A DNA stretch of 64,000 nt from Palsa-343 sp036269135 (GTDB lineage Bacteria > Acidobacteriota > Terriglobia > Terriglobales > Acidobacteriaceae). Below, in pieces: positions 10,101 through 19,200 of this stretch (within the stretch, counting starts at the first letter, position 1; the number at the start of each line of letters is the position of its first letter). The notes below the pieces were generated by a model that was given only the letters and a program-made list of their open reading frames with translations, was not told the origin of the DNA and did not search any database. The DNA is taken from contig DATASQ010000033.1 in the NCBI GenBank assembly GCA_036269135.1, positions 62,001-126,000 of the forward strand, given 5' to 3'. The position numbers were made by a program, and so were the translations under genes.

Positions 10101-10218
10101 GTCGAACAGCACAGGGTTCGGCAGCATCATCAATACAGTGAACACCGTATCGCCGGTAACTCCGGTAGGATCCGGAACCCCGCGTGAGATACAGCTTGCA
10201 CTACGGTGCGAGTTCTGA
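7105..10218 (+). CDS. TonB-dependent receptor, Oar-type with carboxypeptidase-regulatory-like domain
   Basis: An outer-membrane receptor of 1037 residues. The frame opens at a GTG (7036), but ATG 7105 has GGAGG five bases upstream and gives a proper signal peptide (basic stretch, then LMSFITMLSAGVFSFAQ), so it is chosen. After cleavage comes a carboxypeptidase-regulatory-like beta-sandwich (SGTVTDSAGRVLPATHV ... SGNYSVLQLPVGIYTVTF). The plug follows (ELPLNGRDWSALTAFVPG, then NFTYDGVDATN), then a beta-barrel with many aromatic-ending strands. The protein ends in Phe (RCEF), as outer-membrane barrels do. It should import or bind a large substrate in a TonB-dependent way; the substrate is unknown. 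A response-regulator gene begins 27 bases after the stop, so receptor and two-component system are probably co-transcribed. Confidence 0.9.
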   Translation: MHRDSKGRVSLARRRFSVPRGLRVLMSFITMLSAGVFSFAQVDRSGLSGTVTDSAGRVLPATHVVAFENATGLRRESVSDASGNYSVLQLPVGIYTVTFEHPGFRKLEFVDVEQVIGRTHALDATLQVAGAEERVEVTRASALMDHNTSAVTGLIEKEQVDELPLNGRDWSALTAFVPGAIDTGGSNQRTVRFAGRGLDDSNFTYDGVDATNIVNQTQRQWVRLAIPLDAIDEFRVDSLMATAEEGATGGAQLAVSSPGGTNRFHGRLFEYLRNDVFDAPLPTWASNGEAQQPLRLNQFGGALGGPIVRDKTFFFLASEAYRQNWGYPVSGDVPSQSLKSTVPSTSPVYAMINGFPGAGPKRILTPWTPATDPGDPHFMDYDLLTCECEQVVDESSAMLRLDQHFSEKTTGFMRFSYDRSVDTQPLSASATDLQQKVSAPVNGALEILHVFNSHLVNEAEAGFNRSTDNQYNHSDSGIIYQIAIAEGPGPGFVTENYKYASVYVGNSFSGLDNLTWVHDRHTLKAGVEIRYIQMNQNYGQHGKVTFSTVENLAENSVKKASLTGALPINDLRKNDTFLYVQDEYKWRSNLVLNLGVRYTIFDLFNEEHGKANPFDFATCGPQGYCGVGASFGQQNYGDIDPRVAFAWTPWKSGRTVLRGGFGMYHEDGQLDDQNLPAKNEVPSYSATGSSKSPLSWPVVFGAGTLSPNAEQRDRKDTYVEQWSFSVQRELPANFVSTVSYLGSHGVHLLDTNVVNLANPVTGTVQYPAFAPAIGWRGSIGMSSYNGLSVAMRRSFSRGLLVTANYMWSHEIDNGSNGSGDGDEISPQNPLCLACDRASGAWDARHVINGNAVYQLPFGVGEPLLDDRGIANTVFGGWELTTTALARTGFPVNVLMPSSYVAPDGTSGTERPDLVKGVSLTPPGGRTVAEWINPAAFAAPAGEFGTAPRDLVRGPGTWQIDLSAGKTFPLPERGRLEFRSEFYNVFNHPQFGQPQSTFDPSNSTGFGSIINTVNTVSPVTPVGSGTPREIQLALRCEF

Positions 10219-10245
10219 AACCCGAGCGGCAGATTGAGGCGAGCG

Positions 10246-10920
10246 ATGAAAATTCTGATCATTGAAGACGAACTCAAGACAGCCAGGTTTCTAAAAAAGG
10301 GACTTACGGAAGCCGGATACGTCGCCGACGTCGCCAGCAATGGCATTCAGGGTCTGCACCTGACTCTGGAAGTCGACTTCGACCTTATCGTGCTGGACGT
10401 TATGCTGCCTGGTCTGGACGGATGGCAGGTGCTTGCGCGTATGCGCGAGGCAGACCGCAAGGCACTTGTTCTCATGCTTACGGCGCGGGATGCCGTGCAT
10501 CACCGGGTCCGTGGATTCGAGCTGGGCGCGGATGATTACATGATCAAGCCGTTCGCCTTTTCCGAACTGCTGGCCAGAGTGCGTTCGCTGCTGCGCCGCG
10601 GAGCGACGCGCGCCACGGACACCATCTGCATGGCCGATCTGGAGATCGATCTTTTGCGCCACCGCGCCAATCGCGCCGGCCAGAAGCTGGATCTGACGGC
10701 CAAGGAATTTCTGCTGCTGACGCTGCTGGCGCGGCGTTCGGGCGAAGTGCTGTCGCGGACCCTGATTGCGGAAATGGTCTGGGATATGAACTTCGACAGC
10801 GATACCAATGTGGTCGACGTGAATGTCCGCCGGCTGCGCAGCAAAGTGGACGATCCGTTTCCCATCAAGCTGATTCACACGGTTCGCGGGGCCGGTTATG
10901 TCCTCGAAGCCGAGCAATAG
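10246..10920 (+). CDS. OmpR/PhoB-family response regulator (CusR/CopR-like)
   Basis: A 224-residue regulator. The receiver domain (1-115) has the acidic pair at E7-D8, phosphoacceptor D51 in IVLDVMLPG, the conserved Thr in LMLTARD, and Lys in MIKPF. The C-terminal winged helix (about 125-222) contains LTAKEFLLL and the recognition region VDVNVRRLRSKVDD. ATG 10246 has GAGG eight bases upstream; an in-frame codon at 10234 lacks this. The kinase gene begins 23 bases before this stop codon, so the two are translationally coupled. The pair is of the heavy-metal-sensor type by sequence pattern, but the true signal is unknown. Its place behind a TonB receptor suggests it could control envelope transport. 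Confidence 0.92.
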   Translation: MKILIIEDELKTARFLKKGLTEAGYVADVASNGIQGLHLTLEVDFDLIVLDVMLPGLDGWQVLARMREADRKALVLMLTARDAVHHRVRGFELGADDYMIKPFAFSELLARVRSLLRRGATRATDTICMADLEIDLLRHRANRAGQKLDLTAKEFLLLTLLARRSGEVLSRTLIAEMVWDMNFDSDTNVVDVNVRRLRSKVDDPFPIKLIHTVRGAGYVLEAEQ

Positions 10921-12346
10921 GACTCCGGGGGCAGCGAGCCCGCGCAGAACCCTGGCATTTCGACTGACGGCGGCTTACTCGCTGGTTGGCCTGCTGCTGG
11001 TGCTCCTCGCCACGGCCAGCCTTTACGTGGTGCTGCGGACGGAACTGGACAAGAGCACGGATCTGTTTCTGGCCGACAAGCTGCACGTGCTGCGTACCAT
11101 GCTGCGGGAGCGCCCCGATGACATGGACGGGTTGCGCGAGGAGATTCAGCTGGAAACGGCAGCCCGCCGTTACCAGCAGTTCTACATTCGGCTTCTCGAT
11201 GAACACGGCGCGCCCATCCTGACGACGCCCGGCATGGGCGAACAGCTGGATGTCGCGGAGCTCATCCGTCGAACCCGCGACCGTTCTGAACGCTCCATTT
11301 CGATGACGGGATTTCATGGACGACCGTTCCGGATTGCCAGCGCAACCGCCTGGGTGGGCTCCTCGCCGGCTCGCAGCGATACGATTCAAATCGCCATCGA
11401 CATCTCTCAGGAAGAAAGGTTGCTGCGGCGCTATCGATCGTGGTTTTGGGCCATCCTGCTGACCAGCTCGGTTCTGTTCCCGCTGCTGGGCTATCGGATC
11501 GCCCGCCAGGGCATTCGTCCCGTGGAAGAAATTTCTGCGACGGCGCGGAGTATCACCTCGACGAATCTGCGCGAACGGATTCAGGCGGAAGGCTACCCGT
11601 CAGAGCTGGCATCGCTGGCAGGGACCTTTAACCAGATGCTGGACCGTCTGGAAGAGTCCTTTGAGCGGCTCTCGCGATTCTCGGCGGACATCGCGCACGA
11701 TCTGCGAACGCCGGTGAACAATATTCGCGGCGAAGCGGAGGTTGCCCTCGCACGCGCTCGAACGGTCGATGAGTACCGTGAGGTGATTGACTCGACGCTG
11801 GAAGAAGCCGTTCGGCTTTCGGAACTGATCGGCGATCTCCTGTTCCTTGCGCGCGCGGAGGGTCCTTTGACGGAGCTGCGCTGCGAGCGTGTCAACGTCG
11901 GTAAACTGCTGAGCACAGTTCGCGATTACTATGAAGCCCCCGCTTCGGACGGAGGGATAACGCTGGTCGCGGACGAGAGCAGCGGGGCCGTGGCCGCGGA
12001 ACTCGATCGAGCGCTGATGTTGCGGGCGGTGAGTAACCTGGTCTCTAACGCCATTGCGCACACCCCAACGGGAGGGACAGTGACACTGGCGGCCAGGACC
12101 GAAGGCGCAGCGATTCGCATCGAGGTCTGCGACACAGGCGCCGGCATCCCCGCAGAGGCGCTGCCCAGGGTGTTCGATCGCTTTTTCCGCGTCGACCCAT
12201 CTCGGTCCAGGACCTCGGGCGGCACTGGCCTGGGCCTGGCTATCGTGCAGAGCATCATGACTCTTCACGGGGGCAGCGCGGAGATTGCGAGTCAGCCCGG
12301 ACACGGGACTTGTGTCACCCTGCGGATGCCGCTGCTCCTGGGGTGA
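10898..12346 (+). CDS. HAMP-domain sensor histidine kinase (CusS-like)
   Basis: A 482-residue inner-membrane kinase. Transmembrane helix 1 is near residues 22-45 and helix 2 near 180-200. Between them is a periplasmic sensor domain of about 135 residues, and a HAMP segment follows (IRPVEEISATARSI). The H-box is SADIAHDLRTPVNN with phosphoacceptor His267. Then come the N box (LVSNAIAHTP), G1 (VCDTGAGIP), F and G2 (GGTGLGLAIV). It starts inside the regulator gene (23-base overlap), so the two form a coupled operon. It should autophosphorylate and phosphorylate the adjacent OmpR-type regulator. The periplasmic domain resembles heavy-metal sensor kinases, but no metal ligand pattern is evident, so the stimulus is left open. 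Confidence 0.92.
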   Translation: MSSKPSNRTPGAASPRRTLAFRLTAAYSLVGLLLVLLATASLYVVLRTELDKSTDLFLADKLHVLRTMLRERPDDMDGLREEIQLETAARRYQQFYIRLLDEHGAPILTTPGMGEQLDVAELIRRTRDRSERSISMTGFHGRPFRIASATAWVGSSPARSDTIQIAIDISQEERLLRRYRSWFWAILLTSSVLFPLLGYRIARQGIRPVEEISATARSITSTNLRERIQAEGYPSELASLAGTFNQMLDRLEESFERLSRFSADIAHDLRTPVNNIRGEAEVALARARTVDEYREVIDSTLEEAVRLSELIGDLLFLARAEGPLTELRCERVNVGKLLSTVRDYYEAPASDGGITLVADESSGAVAAELDRALMLRAVSNLVSNAIAHTPTGGTVTLAARTEGAAIRIEVCDTGAGIPAEALPRVFDRFFRVDPSRSRTSGGTGLGLAIVQSIMTLHGGSAEIASQPGHGTCVTLRMPLLLG

Positions 12347-12522
12347 CAGAGCGGGATTCATGCGACTTACCCGGGTGATCATCGTATTCAACAAGCATCG
12401 ACATAAGTCTCTCGGCAGCGGAGGTTGTCTCCGGACAGGACCCTGGATTGACCTTTCCGGCCGCCATTCGGGTTAAATCTCTCGGCCTGAAACGTTCATG
12501 CGCTGCACGCGGTGCGCGCCGT

Positions 12523-14988
12523 TCACTCAATTCTCAATGCCTGGATGGGTTCTATGTGCATAGCTCGCCACGCCGGAACATAGCAGGCTCCGAGCGCCAC
12601 GAGGATCAGCAGCGTGGCCGCGGCGGCATAGGTGAACGGATCGGTCGATCGGATGCCATAGACGTAGCCCGCCATGACGCGGCTCAGGGCCAGCGCAGCC
12701 GCCAGTCCGATCGCGACGCCGACCAGAGTGACGGCCAGGCCTTCGCGCAGGACCAGGCGCAGCAGCACCGGCCGGTCCGCGCCGAGAGCCATACGGATGG
12801 CGAGCTCCTGGGTTCGCCGGCTGACCGTGTACGACATGACGCCGAAGATTCCGACCGCCGAAAAAACGAGAGCCAGAGCCGCGAAGATCCACACCAGCAT
12901 CATGGGAAAGCGAAGGGTCCCGTAGGTTTGCGCCACCACGTCACTCAGCAGCGTCACGTCGTTGAGAGGCTGCTCCCTGTCGATGGCCAGCACCGCATCG
13001 CGAATCGACGGGACAACGGTCATGGGCGGCACCGAGGTGCGAACGTTCAGATAGGCCCACGAAACCGGGTGTTGCTCCAGCGGCACATAGATATCGGCGA
13101 GTGGCTGCCACAGATTGGAGCTGCGGCGATCCTTCACCAGACCCACGATCTCGAGCGACTGTGACGTTCCGGCGCTCTGGCCCGAATAGACACGGGAGAG
13201 AATCGTCAGATGTCGGCCCAACGGATTCGCATGCGGCCAGTACCGGCGGGCTACCGTTTCGCTGATCACCACGACAGGAGCGGCGCCGGCGGCGTCGCTC
13301 GGGGCGAACTCCCGCCCGGATACCAGCCCAATTCCCAGCGCCGTGAAATCGCTGGGCGAAATGACATTGAAGTCGGCAGTGGGTTCCTGTCCGGGGAGCG
13401 CCGCCGGCTGTCCTTCCGGCCGCAGAAAAACCGACCATGCCGGTTCCTCCAGGGCTGCAGCCGTCACTCCCGGGATGGCCTGCACACGCTCCAGCGCCCG
13501 CCGATAAAACAGCGTCTGTTCGGTCGCGGTGGGGTATTTATAGTGCGGCAGATCGATCTCCATCCGCACCACATTGGTGGGGTCGAAACCCAGATCGACC
13601 TGCATCAGCCGCAGGAAAGTGCGAATCAGCAAGCCCGCACCGGCCAGCAGGACCAGAGCGAGCGCGGTTTCGGCAATCACCAGGCCGCTGCGCAAACGCC
13701 GCCTCCCTGATTCGGCGCTGGAAGTCAGCCCGCCCTCTTTCAGCGCGCTGCTCAGGTCGGCCTTCGATGCGGTAAGCGCGGGCGCGAGACCAAAGAGGAT
13801 TCCTGTTGCAACCGTAACTCCCAGGCAGTAGAGCAGCACGCGCCCGTCGATGCCGATCACGCTGGCATTGGCGATGCTGAAACGTTGATACCGGCTCATC
13901 TCTAAAGTGAGCAGACGGTCACCCACCCAGGCAAGCACCAGGCCGAGTGCGCCTCCGATGGACGCGAGGAGCACGCTCTCCGTCAGCAACTGCGTAATCA
14001 GCTGCCGCCGGCTGGCCCCAATCGCCACGCGGACCGCGATCTCGCGCCTGCGGCCGGTGGCGCGCGCCAGCAGCAGATTCGCGACGTTCGCGCACGCGAT
14101 CAGCAGAACGAACAGCACCGCTCCGGACATGATCAACAATGGAGTTTCAATCTGCCGGTGGTAGGCGGCATGCAGGGGCTCGACCTTAATGCCCCAGCCT
14201 TTATCCGCCTCGGGATACTGCGCCGCCAGATCCGCTGCCAGGGTATTCATGGCCGCCTGCGCCTGCTGCACGCTCACCCCCGGCTGCAGTCGGGCCTGCG
14301 CCTGGAGATCGCGCGTCGTGGAGCGTGCGGCTTCGCTCAGTTCCTCGGGAGTCAGCGCCAGCGGCACATACACACCCATCTCCTGGTCCCAGGTGAAGCG
14401 AAAACGGGCGGGCATCACGCCCACGATGGTGTAGCGCTTCTCGTCGAGGTCGATGGTCTTGCCCAGGATCGCCGGGTCGGCGCCATAGCGCTCAAGCCAG
14501 AGCTTGTGACCGAGGATGGCCACCTGATCATGCCCGGGCTTCATCTCGTCGGGCGTGAAGAAACGGCCCATCATCGGCGCAATTCCGAACATAGGCAGGA
14601 GGCCGGCGGAAGCCCTGATCCCGTCGATGCTCTCCGGCCGGTTTCCTTCCGTGATGTTGAATTCGTCCCACCGGGAGTAGCCCGTCTGCTGAAAGATCCT
14701 CGTCTCTCTCGCGATATCCATCATGTTGGGAGCGGAGACGCCGGTCTGCACGTAGCCTTCGCCGCGCTGGTTCCTCCACTGCCCCAGCCCCACCAGCTCC
14801 TTCGGGCTCGGGTAGGGCAACGGACGCAGGATGATGGCATCCACCAGGCTGAAGATCGCCGCATCGGCGCCAATGCCGAGCGCCAGGGTGAAGATCGCAA
14901 TTGCAGCGAAACCGGGGCTGCGGAGAATCTGACGGAACGCGAATCGGATAGTCCGGGCCGCGCTTTCGATCCACGTGAAGTGGTTCAT
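12523..14988 (-). CDS. MacB/FtsX-type ABC transporter permease (ADOP family)
   Basis: A permease of about 821 residues with two FtsX-like halves. Residues about 10-30 carry the acidobacterial-type opening IRFAFRQILRSPGFAA, then TM1 (IAIFTLALGIGADAAIFSLVDAI) and a MacB-like periplasmic core. A TM cluster follows near residues 270-420 (LIACANVANLLLARATGRRREIAVR), then a second periplasmic core and a final TM cluster (WIFAALALVFSAVGIFGVMSYTVSRRTQELAIRMALGA). No ATPase domain is present and no ATPase gene is adjacent, as is common in this family. Possible starts are 15003 (GTG), 14997 and 14988; 14988 fits the family start best but its ribosome-binding site is poorly spaced. It probably works in lipoprotein or antimicrobial export; the substrate is unknown. 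Confidence 0.88.
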   Translation of the reverse strand: MNHFTWIESAARTIRFAFRQILRSPGFAAIAIFTLALGIGADAAIFSLVDAIILRPLPYPSPKELVGLGQWRNQRGEGYVQTGVSAPNMMDIARETRIFQQTGYSRWDEFNITEGNRPESIDGIRASAGLLPMFGIAPMMGRFFTPDEMKPGHDQVAILGHKLWLERYGADPAILGKTIDLDEKRYTIVGVMPARFRFTWDQEMGVYVPLALTPEELSEAARSTTRDLQAQARLQPGVSVQQAQAAMNTLAADLAAQYPEADKGWGIKVEPLHAAYHRQIETPLLIMSGAVLFVLLIACANVANLLLARATGRRREIAVRVAIGASRRQLITQLLTESVLLASIGGALGLVLAWVGDRLLTLEMSRYQRFSIANASVIGIDGRVLLYCLGVTVATGILFGLAPALTASKADLSSALKEGGLTSSAESGRRRLRSGLVIAETALALVLLAGAGLLIRTFLRLMQVDLGFDPTNVVRMEIDLPHYKYPTATEQTLFYRRALERVQAIPGVTAAALEEPAWSVFLRPEGQPAALPGQEPTADFNVISPSDFTALGIGLVSGREFAPSDAAGAAPVVVISETVARRYWPHANPLGRHLTILSRVYSGQSAGTSQSLEIVGLVKDRRSSNLWQPLADIYVPLEQHPVSWAYLNVRTSVPPMTVVPSIRDAVLAIDREQPLNDVTLLSDVVAQTYGTLRFPMMLVWIFAALALVFSAVGIFGVMSYTVSRRTQELAIRMALGADRPVLLRLVLREGLAVTLVGVAIGLAAALALSRVMAGYVYGIRSTDPFTYAAAATLLILVALGACYVPAWRAMHIEPIQALRIE

Positions 14989-15118
14989 GTCTCCCATCCT
15001 CACCGCTTAGAGGGTTTCGCAATCATCTCGCCTGCATGGCCCTGCGGAGACAACACATATATACGGTTCAGCAAACCGCCAGCAAATCGGAACCGCATGC
15101 CGCCCATGGAGAAGAGGA

Positions 15119-16138
15119 TTATTGCGGCGGCGGGTTGGGGGTTTCGGCGGCATCGGTGGAGTGAGCAGCGTTGAGCGCGGCGCAGCGGGCGAATTCTTCT
15201 TTGGCTTTCGCGGCAAGTCCGAGACGCTGGTCGATGCGGCCCAGTTCGAAATGGAGCGAGGGGACCTGCGGGGCGAGAGCGACGGCTGTCTGCAGTTCGC
15301 GGCCGGCTGCGGGAAGGTTATGCAGCTGTTCGTACGCCTGTCCCAGCTCTTCGTGGGCGCGGGGATTATCCGGGGCGAGGGCGACAGCTTTTTCGAGCCA
15401 GGGCTGGGCGTCGCGAGGCCGGCTCTGGTCAAGGAGAAGGATGCCGAGATCAAGCCAGGGCTGAGGATCGGGATGAGCGCTGCGTTGCTGCCAGGCAATG
15501 GCGGTTCGATAAGCGGCCATGGCCTCCTGGTTCTGGCCAACTCCGGCGAAGGCAAGGCCAAGGTTGTACTCAGCACGCAGGTCGCGCGGCTTGAGAGCCA
15601 GACAACGGTGAAAGGCCGCGATCGCTTCCTCGAAGCGATTTTCCGCGTATTTGGTGCGGCCGAGATAATACCAGTAGAGCTCGTTCTCCGGGCTCCATGC
15701 GGTTGCCCGGGTGAGCCACGTGTCGGCGTCGGCATAGTCGTGGAGCAGGATGTAATCCATCGAGACGGCGGCGAGATCGTTGGCATCGGGCTTGCGGAAG
15801 CGCGCGCCTTCGGTGTACTCGGCGAGAGACTCGCGGGGCTTTTGCTGACGATAGAGAACGTAGCCAAGCAGGAAGTGGCCTTCCGCGGAGTCGGGATGGT
15901 CACGAAGGAAAGCGCGGATTTTATCCGATGCGGATGCATACTCACGGCTCTGGAGGAGGGCGAGGCACTGCCGCAGGGCGGGGTCGCGGGCGAGAGGGGC
16001 TTCCGGCTGAGCATCGTCTGCGGCAGAGGATGCCTGGGCCGGCGCCGCAGAGGGGCCGGGTCTCTGGCTGGGCGCCGGCATACAGAGAGCCGCGCCCGCC
16101 AGAAGCAGCGATCCTGCCGTGATGGTCGCGCGTTTCAT
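15119..16138 (-). CDS. Exported tetratricopeptide-repeat protein
   Basis: A 339-residue protein. The chosen ATG (16138) gives a signal peptide with a hydrophobic run ITAGSLLLAGAALCM; a longer frame starting at 16183 would put 15 charged residues in front. A low-complexity Ala/Pro linker is followed by at least six TPR units from about residue 65 to 325, with consensus features such as AEGHFLLGYVLYRQ, ELYWYYLGRTKYAENRFEEA, LRAEYNLGLAFAGVGQNQEA and PRAHEELGQAYEQL. It probably serves as a periplasmic or envelope protein-protein scaffold. It lies between the ABC permease and the alpha-mannosidase on the same strand, about 85 bases from the mannosidase stop, so it could be the last gene of the mannosidase transcript. 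The partner is unknown. Confidence 0.85.
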   Translation of the reverse strand: MKRATITAGSLLLAGAALCMPAPSQRPGPSAAPAQASSAADDAQPEAPLARDPALRQCLALLQSREYASASDKIRAFLRDHPDSAEGHFLLGYVLYRQQKPRESLAEYTEGARFRKPDANDLAAVSMDYILLHDYADADTWLTRATAWSPENELYWYYLGRTKYAENRFEEAIAAFHRCLALKPRDLRAEYNLGLAFAGVGQNQEAMAAYRTAIAWQQRSAHPDPQPWLDLGILLLDQSRPRDAQPWLEKAVALAPDNPRAHEELGQAYEQLHNLPAAGRELQTAVALAPQVPSLHFELGRIDQRLGLAAKAKEEFARCAALNAAHSTDAAETPNPPPQ

Positions 16139-16222
16139 GAGCAGCCTGCTGTCTCGCCCGGGACGCCTGAAGGGCGGCTCCACGCGGGACAGGGTTCGTT
16201 GTCCATCGTAGAGCAGCCCGAC

Positions 16223-19200
16223 CTACGGCTGCATCATTGGCCCGGGTTCGGAGCGGCCGAGGGTGTCGTAGAGCGGCTGCACGGGGTCAACAGCGGGATT
16301 CTCCCGGGCAACGGAAACAGCAAGAATGCGGACCTTGTCGTTGTTGGGGAGGGTGATGCTGCGGGCTCCCGCGGGCAGATCGATGGGATAAGCAAAAAGA
16401 TAGGAGTAGGAGTAGGCGACGTTCTTGCCGGAGGCGTCGTGGTGATGCGAGCAGTACCAGGCCAGCTGCGCCCGCTTAATGTAACCGGGACGGATACCCA
16501 CCAGCTTTGCGTAATCGTCATGCTCGGTCCGGGCGGGACGGCCAGGACGCGCCGGGGTGGTCACGTCGCCAGCCTGCCAGACGCGGTCGTCCCACTGGCC
16601 GATGAAGCCGCCCCAGTCCTCGATCCTGAGTGTGGTGGCCTGATTGCCGGCGTGAAACGACGCTTCCTGATCGCCGTCGACGGCGGTTGCGAGGATAAAG
16701 CCGCGGTTGTAGTCACCTGCGGGAAGCTGGAGGGTCTGGCCCTTCGCGATAAGGGCGTCAGGGGTTCCGGTGTGGGCTGGGACGAGGTGGAAGGCGACTC
16801 CGTGGTAGTTGATGGTGGAGGGCAGCATTTCGGCCGGGAGGGCGTTGCCGTCGCCGTCGATGCCGCCGGTCACGGGGTCGCCGGTATTGCTGGCGGCGGC
16901 CAGATCGTAGGACAGTGTGACGGGAACAGAATGGACCTCGGGCACGCGGGCGGACGGAGTGTCCAGGGTGAGAGCGAACGTGCGCGGCTGATACGCGGTG
17001 AAGGAGGTGACGAGCGCACCGTCCTTCACAACGGCGGGGCCGAGGGGCTGTTCCTGACCATTGACTTCGCGCGCCGCGTGGATCGGTGCGGCGAAGGAGA
17101 TGCGTACATCGGACTGCGGCTTGCCGTCGAGTTCAACCAGGCGGAGGACGAATTCGTTGCTGTTCTCGGCCTTTTTAAGCGCCATGATGCGGATACGGGG
17201 ATTGTTGATGTGGATCAGCGAGAATTCGCGGCCGAGTTTGCCCGAATGCTTTGCGGTGGTGAAGGCGACGAGCGGGTCGTTGAGTTCCTGGCCCTGCCAG
17301 TCGGTTTGCCCCTGTCGCCAGTCGTCGGCGTGACCGGCAATGCCGAAGACGAACTCGTGATGGCCGAGATCCTGGCTGGCCTGGTCGGGATAGCCGCCCT
17401 GGACGCCTGGGGTGCGGATCAGGGTGAGGCGGATGGTGTTGTCGTTGAGCTTGTCGGAGCCGTTCTTGCAGTCGGTGAGAAGGGTGGCTCCAAAGGCGCC
17501 GGAGGCGTCAGTGAGGTCGACCCATTGGTGGCCGAGCACCTCGAACTTGCGTGGGCGCGCACCGGGACGCTGGATGGTGCCGATGCCGAGGTTATAGGTG
17601 GCCTTCTCATTATGGGCGGTGAGGGCAAAGACGGCCTTCAGGTTTGACTCGCGGGTGTTCCAGTCGATGGCGTTCGCGATTTCGACGCGCTGGCCGGCCT
17701 CACCGGCGGAGAGGCGAACCGTCTGGACGAATTTCGAGCCGGCTGTTTCGCGGGTGACCTGAACGGCGACTCGAGCGGGACCGTTCTCGACGACGCGGAT
17801 GGTGGCAGGACCGCCAACGTACTCCTTCGGCGGGGCCTGTTCCTGATCCCAATCCATGTTCCAGGCGGGCCACTGGGTTGGATTGTCATAGGAGATGGCG
17901 AGGCGCATGGGCGCGGCGAGAAGTTCTTTGCCAAGCTGCTTGTCGAAGATGCTGGCGATGTCTCCATGGCTGTCGATGCGCACTCGGTAATAGCGATTCT
18001 CGAGGGAACTTTCCGTGACGTGGAGACTGGAGGCTGCGGAGTCGGGGTGCCCGGGCTGGACACTGTAGACGGCGTAGCCCACGGACGGGACTTTGGCCAG
18101 GAAGACGACTTTGCCCGCGGAGATTTGCGCGGGGACGGCTTTGCCGTCGGGTCCGGTGACGGAGACGCCGGTGGGCGTGCCGCCGGAGAAATGCACGTCG
18201 GCGGCGACGATGCCCTGACGCTCAATATTGAGCGGGTTGAAGACGACAACGGGAATGCCGGAGCCGGCGGTATCGAGCGCATCGGAAACGGCCTGAGTCG
18301 CGCTGCGGAGGACGCCGGCAAACTGGTTCATGGCAATGACATCATCATTCCAGGCGAACTCGTACGCTTTGGGCGTGGCGGTGCCGGCGGCCAGGTCGTG
18401 AAACTGGCCGCCCATGACGAGCGTCCAGGCATTGTTGAGGCGCTCGAGGGGATAAGTGCGGCCGCCTAGCCAGGAGGCAGTGACGGAGGCTTTCTCCGCA
18501 GCGTCGGCGAGGAGTTCTTCCTTCCGTAGCCAGCGTTTCTGATAGGCCTGCGAGGTCAGCGATCCAGCGGAGTGATTCGTGAGCTCCATCTCTCCGGTGT
18601 ATTCCGGGAGCCGATCGCGCTCAGCCGGGGTGATGTTCAGGAACATCTGGTCGGCGGTGGCCGAGATGACGTGCACCGGGCCGTTGCCGACGGGCTGCGC
18701 GGGCCAGTCGCCATGGGCTTCATCAGGGAAACGGACGTAGTTGGGCGGGGGCAGGCTCGCCTCACCGTGCGTGACGATGGCCTCGAGGCGTTTGACGGAG
18801 GCTTCATCGGGAGCGCCGCCGATATCGCCGGTGCCGTAGTAGTGGTAATCGGTGAAGACGCCGGTGATCTTGCCGTTGTTCTGGACGCGGGCAGCCCAGT
18901 CATGCTGAAAGTAATTCAGTTCCTCATCCTGGCGAGCTTTCTCAAGGCCGTCGATCTCATTGCGAAGCACCGTGAAGTGCTGAACGTCGTCGGGCTGAAA
19001 CTGCTGGCCAGCGGCCTGGACCGCTTCGAGCCTGCTCCGCAGCTGCTGTAGCTGATCCTGTACGGAGGTGAGGGCGTCGTCGGGCGGGAGCGCCGGCAGC
19101 GGCTTGCTCAGGTCGCTGTAGATACCGCCGGAATAGGCGCCGGGATTGAGCGCGGCGAGCACGCTTTCCCCGTCGGTGCCCACCCAGACGCCGACGTTGA

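Noticed and set aside
15122..17647. An 841-codon plus-strand open frame over the TPR and alpha-mannosidase genes
   Set aside because: It is Gly/Val/Glu-rich without any domain and lies antisense to two well-supported genes; GC-rich codon bias produces such long shadow frames.
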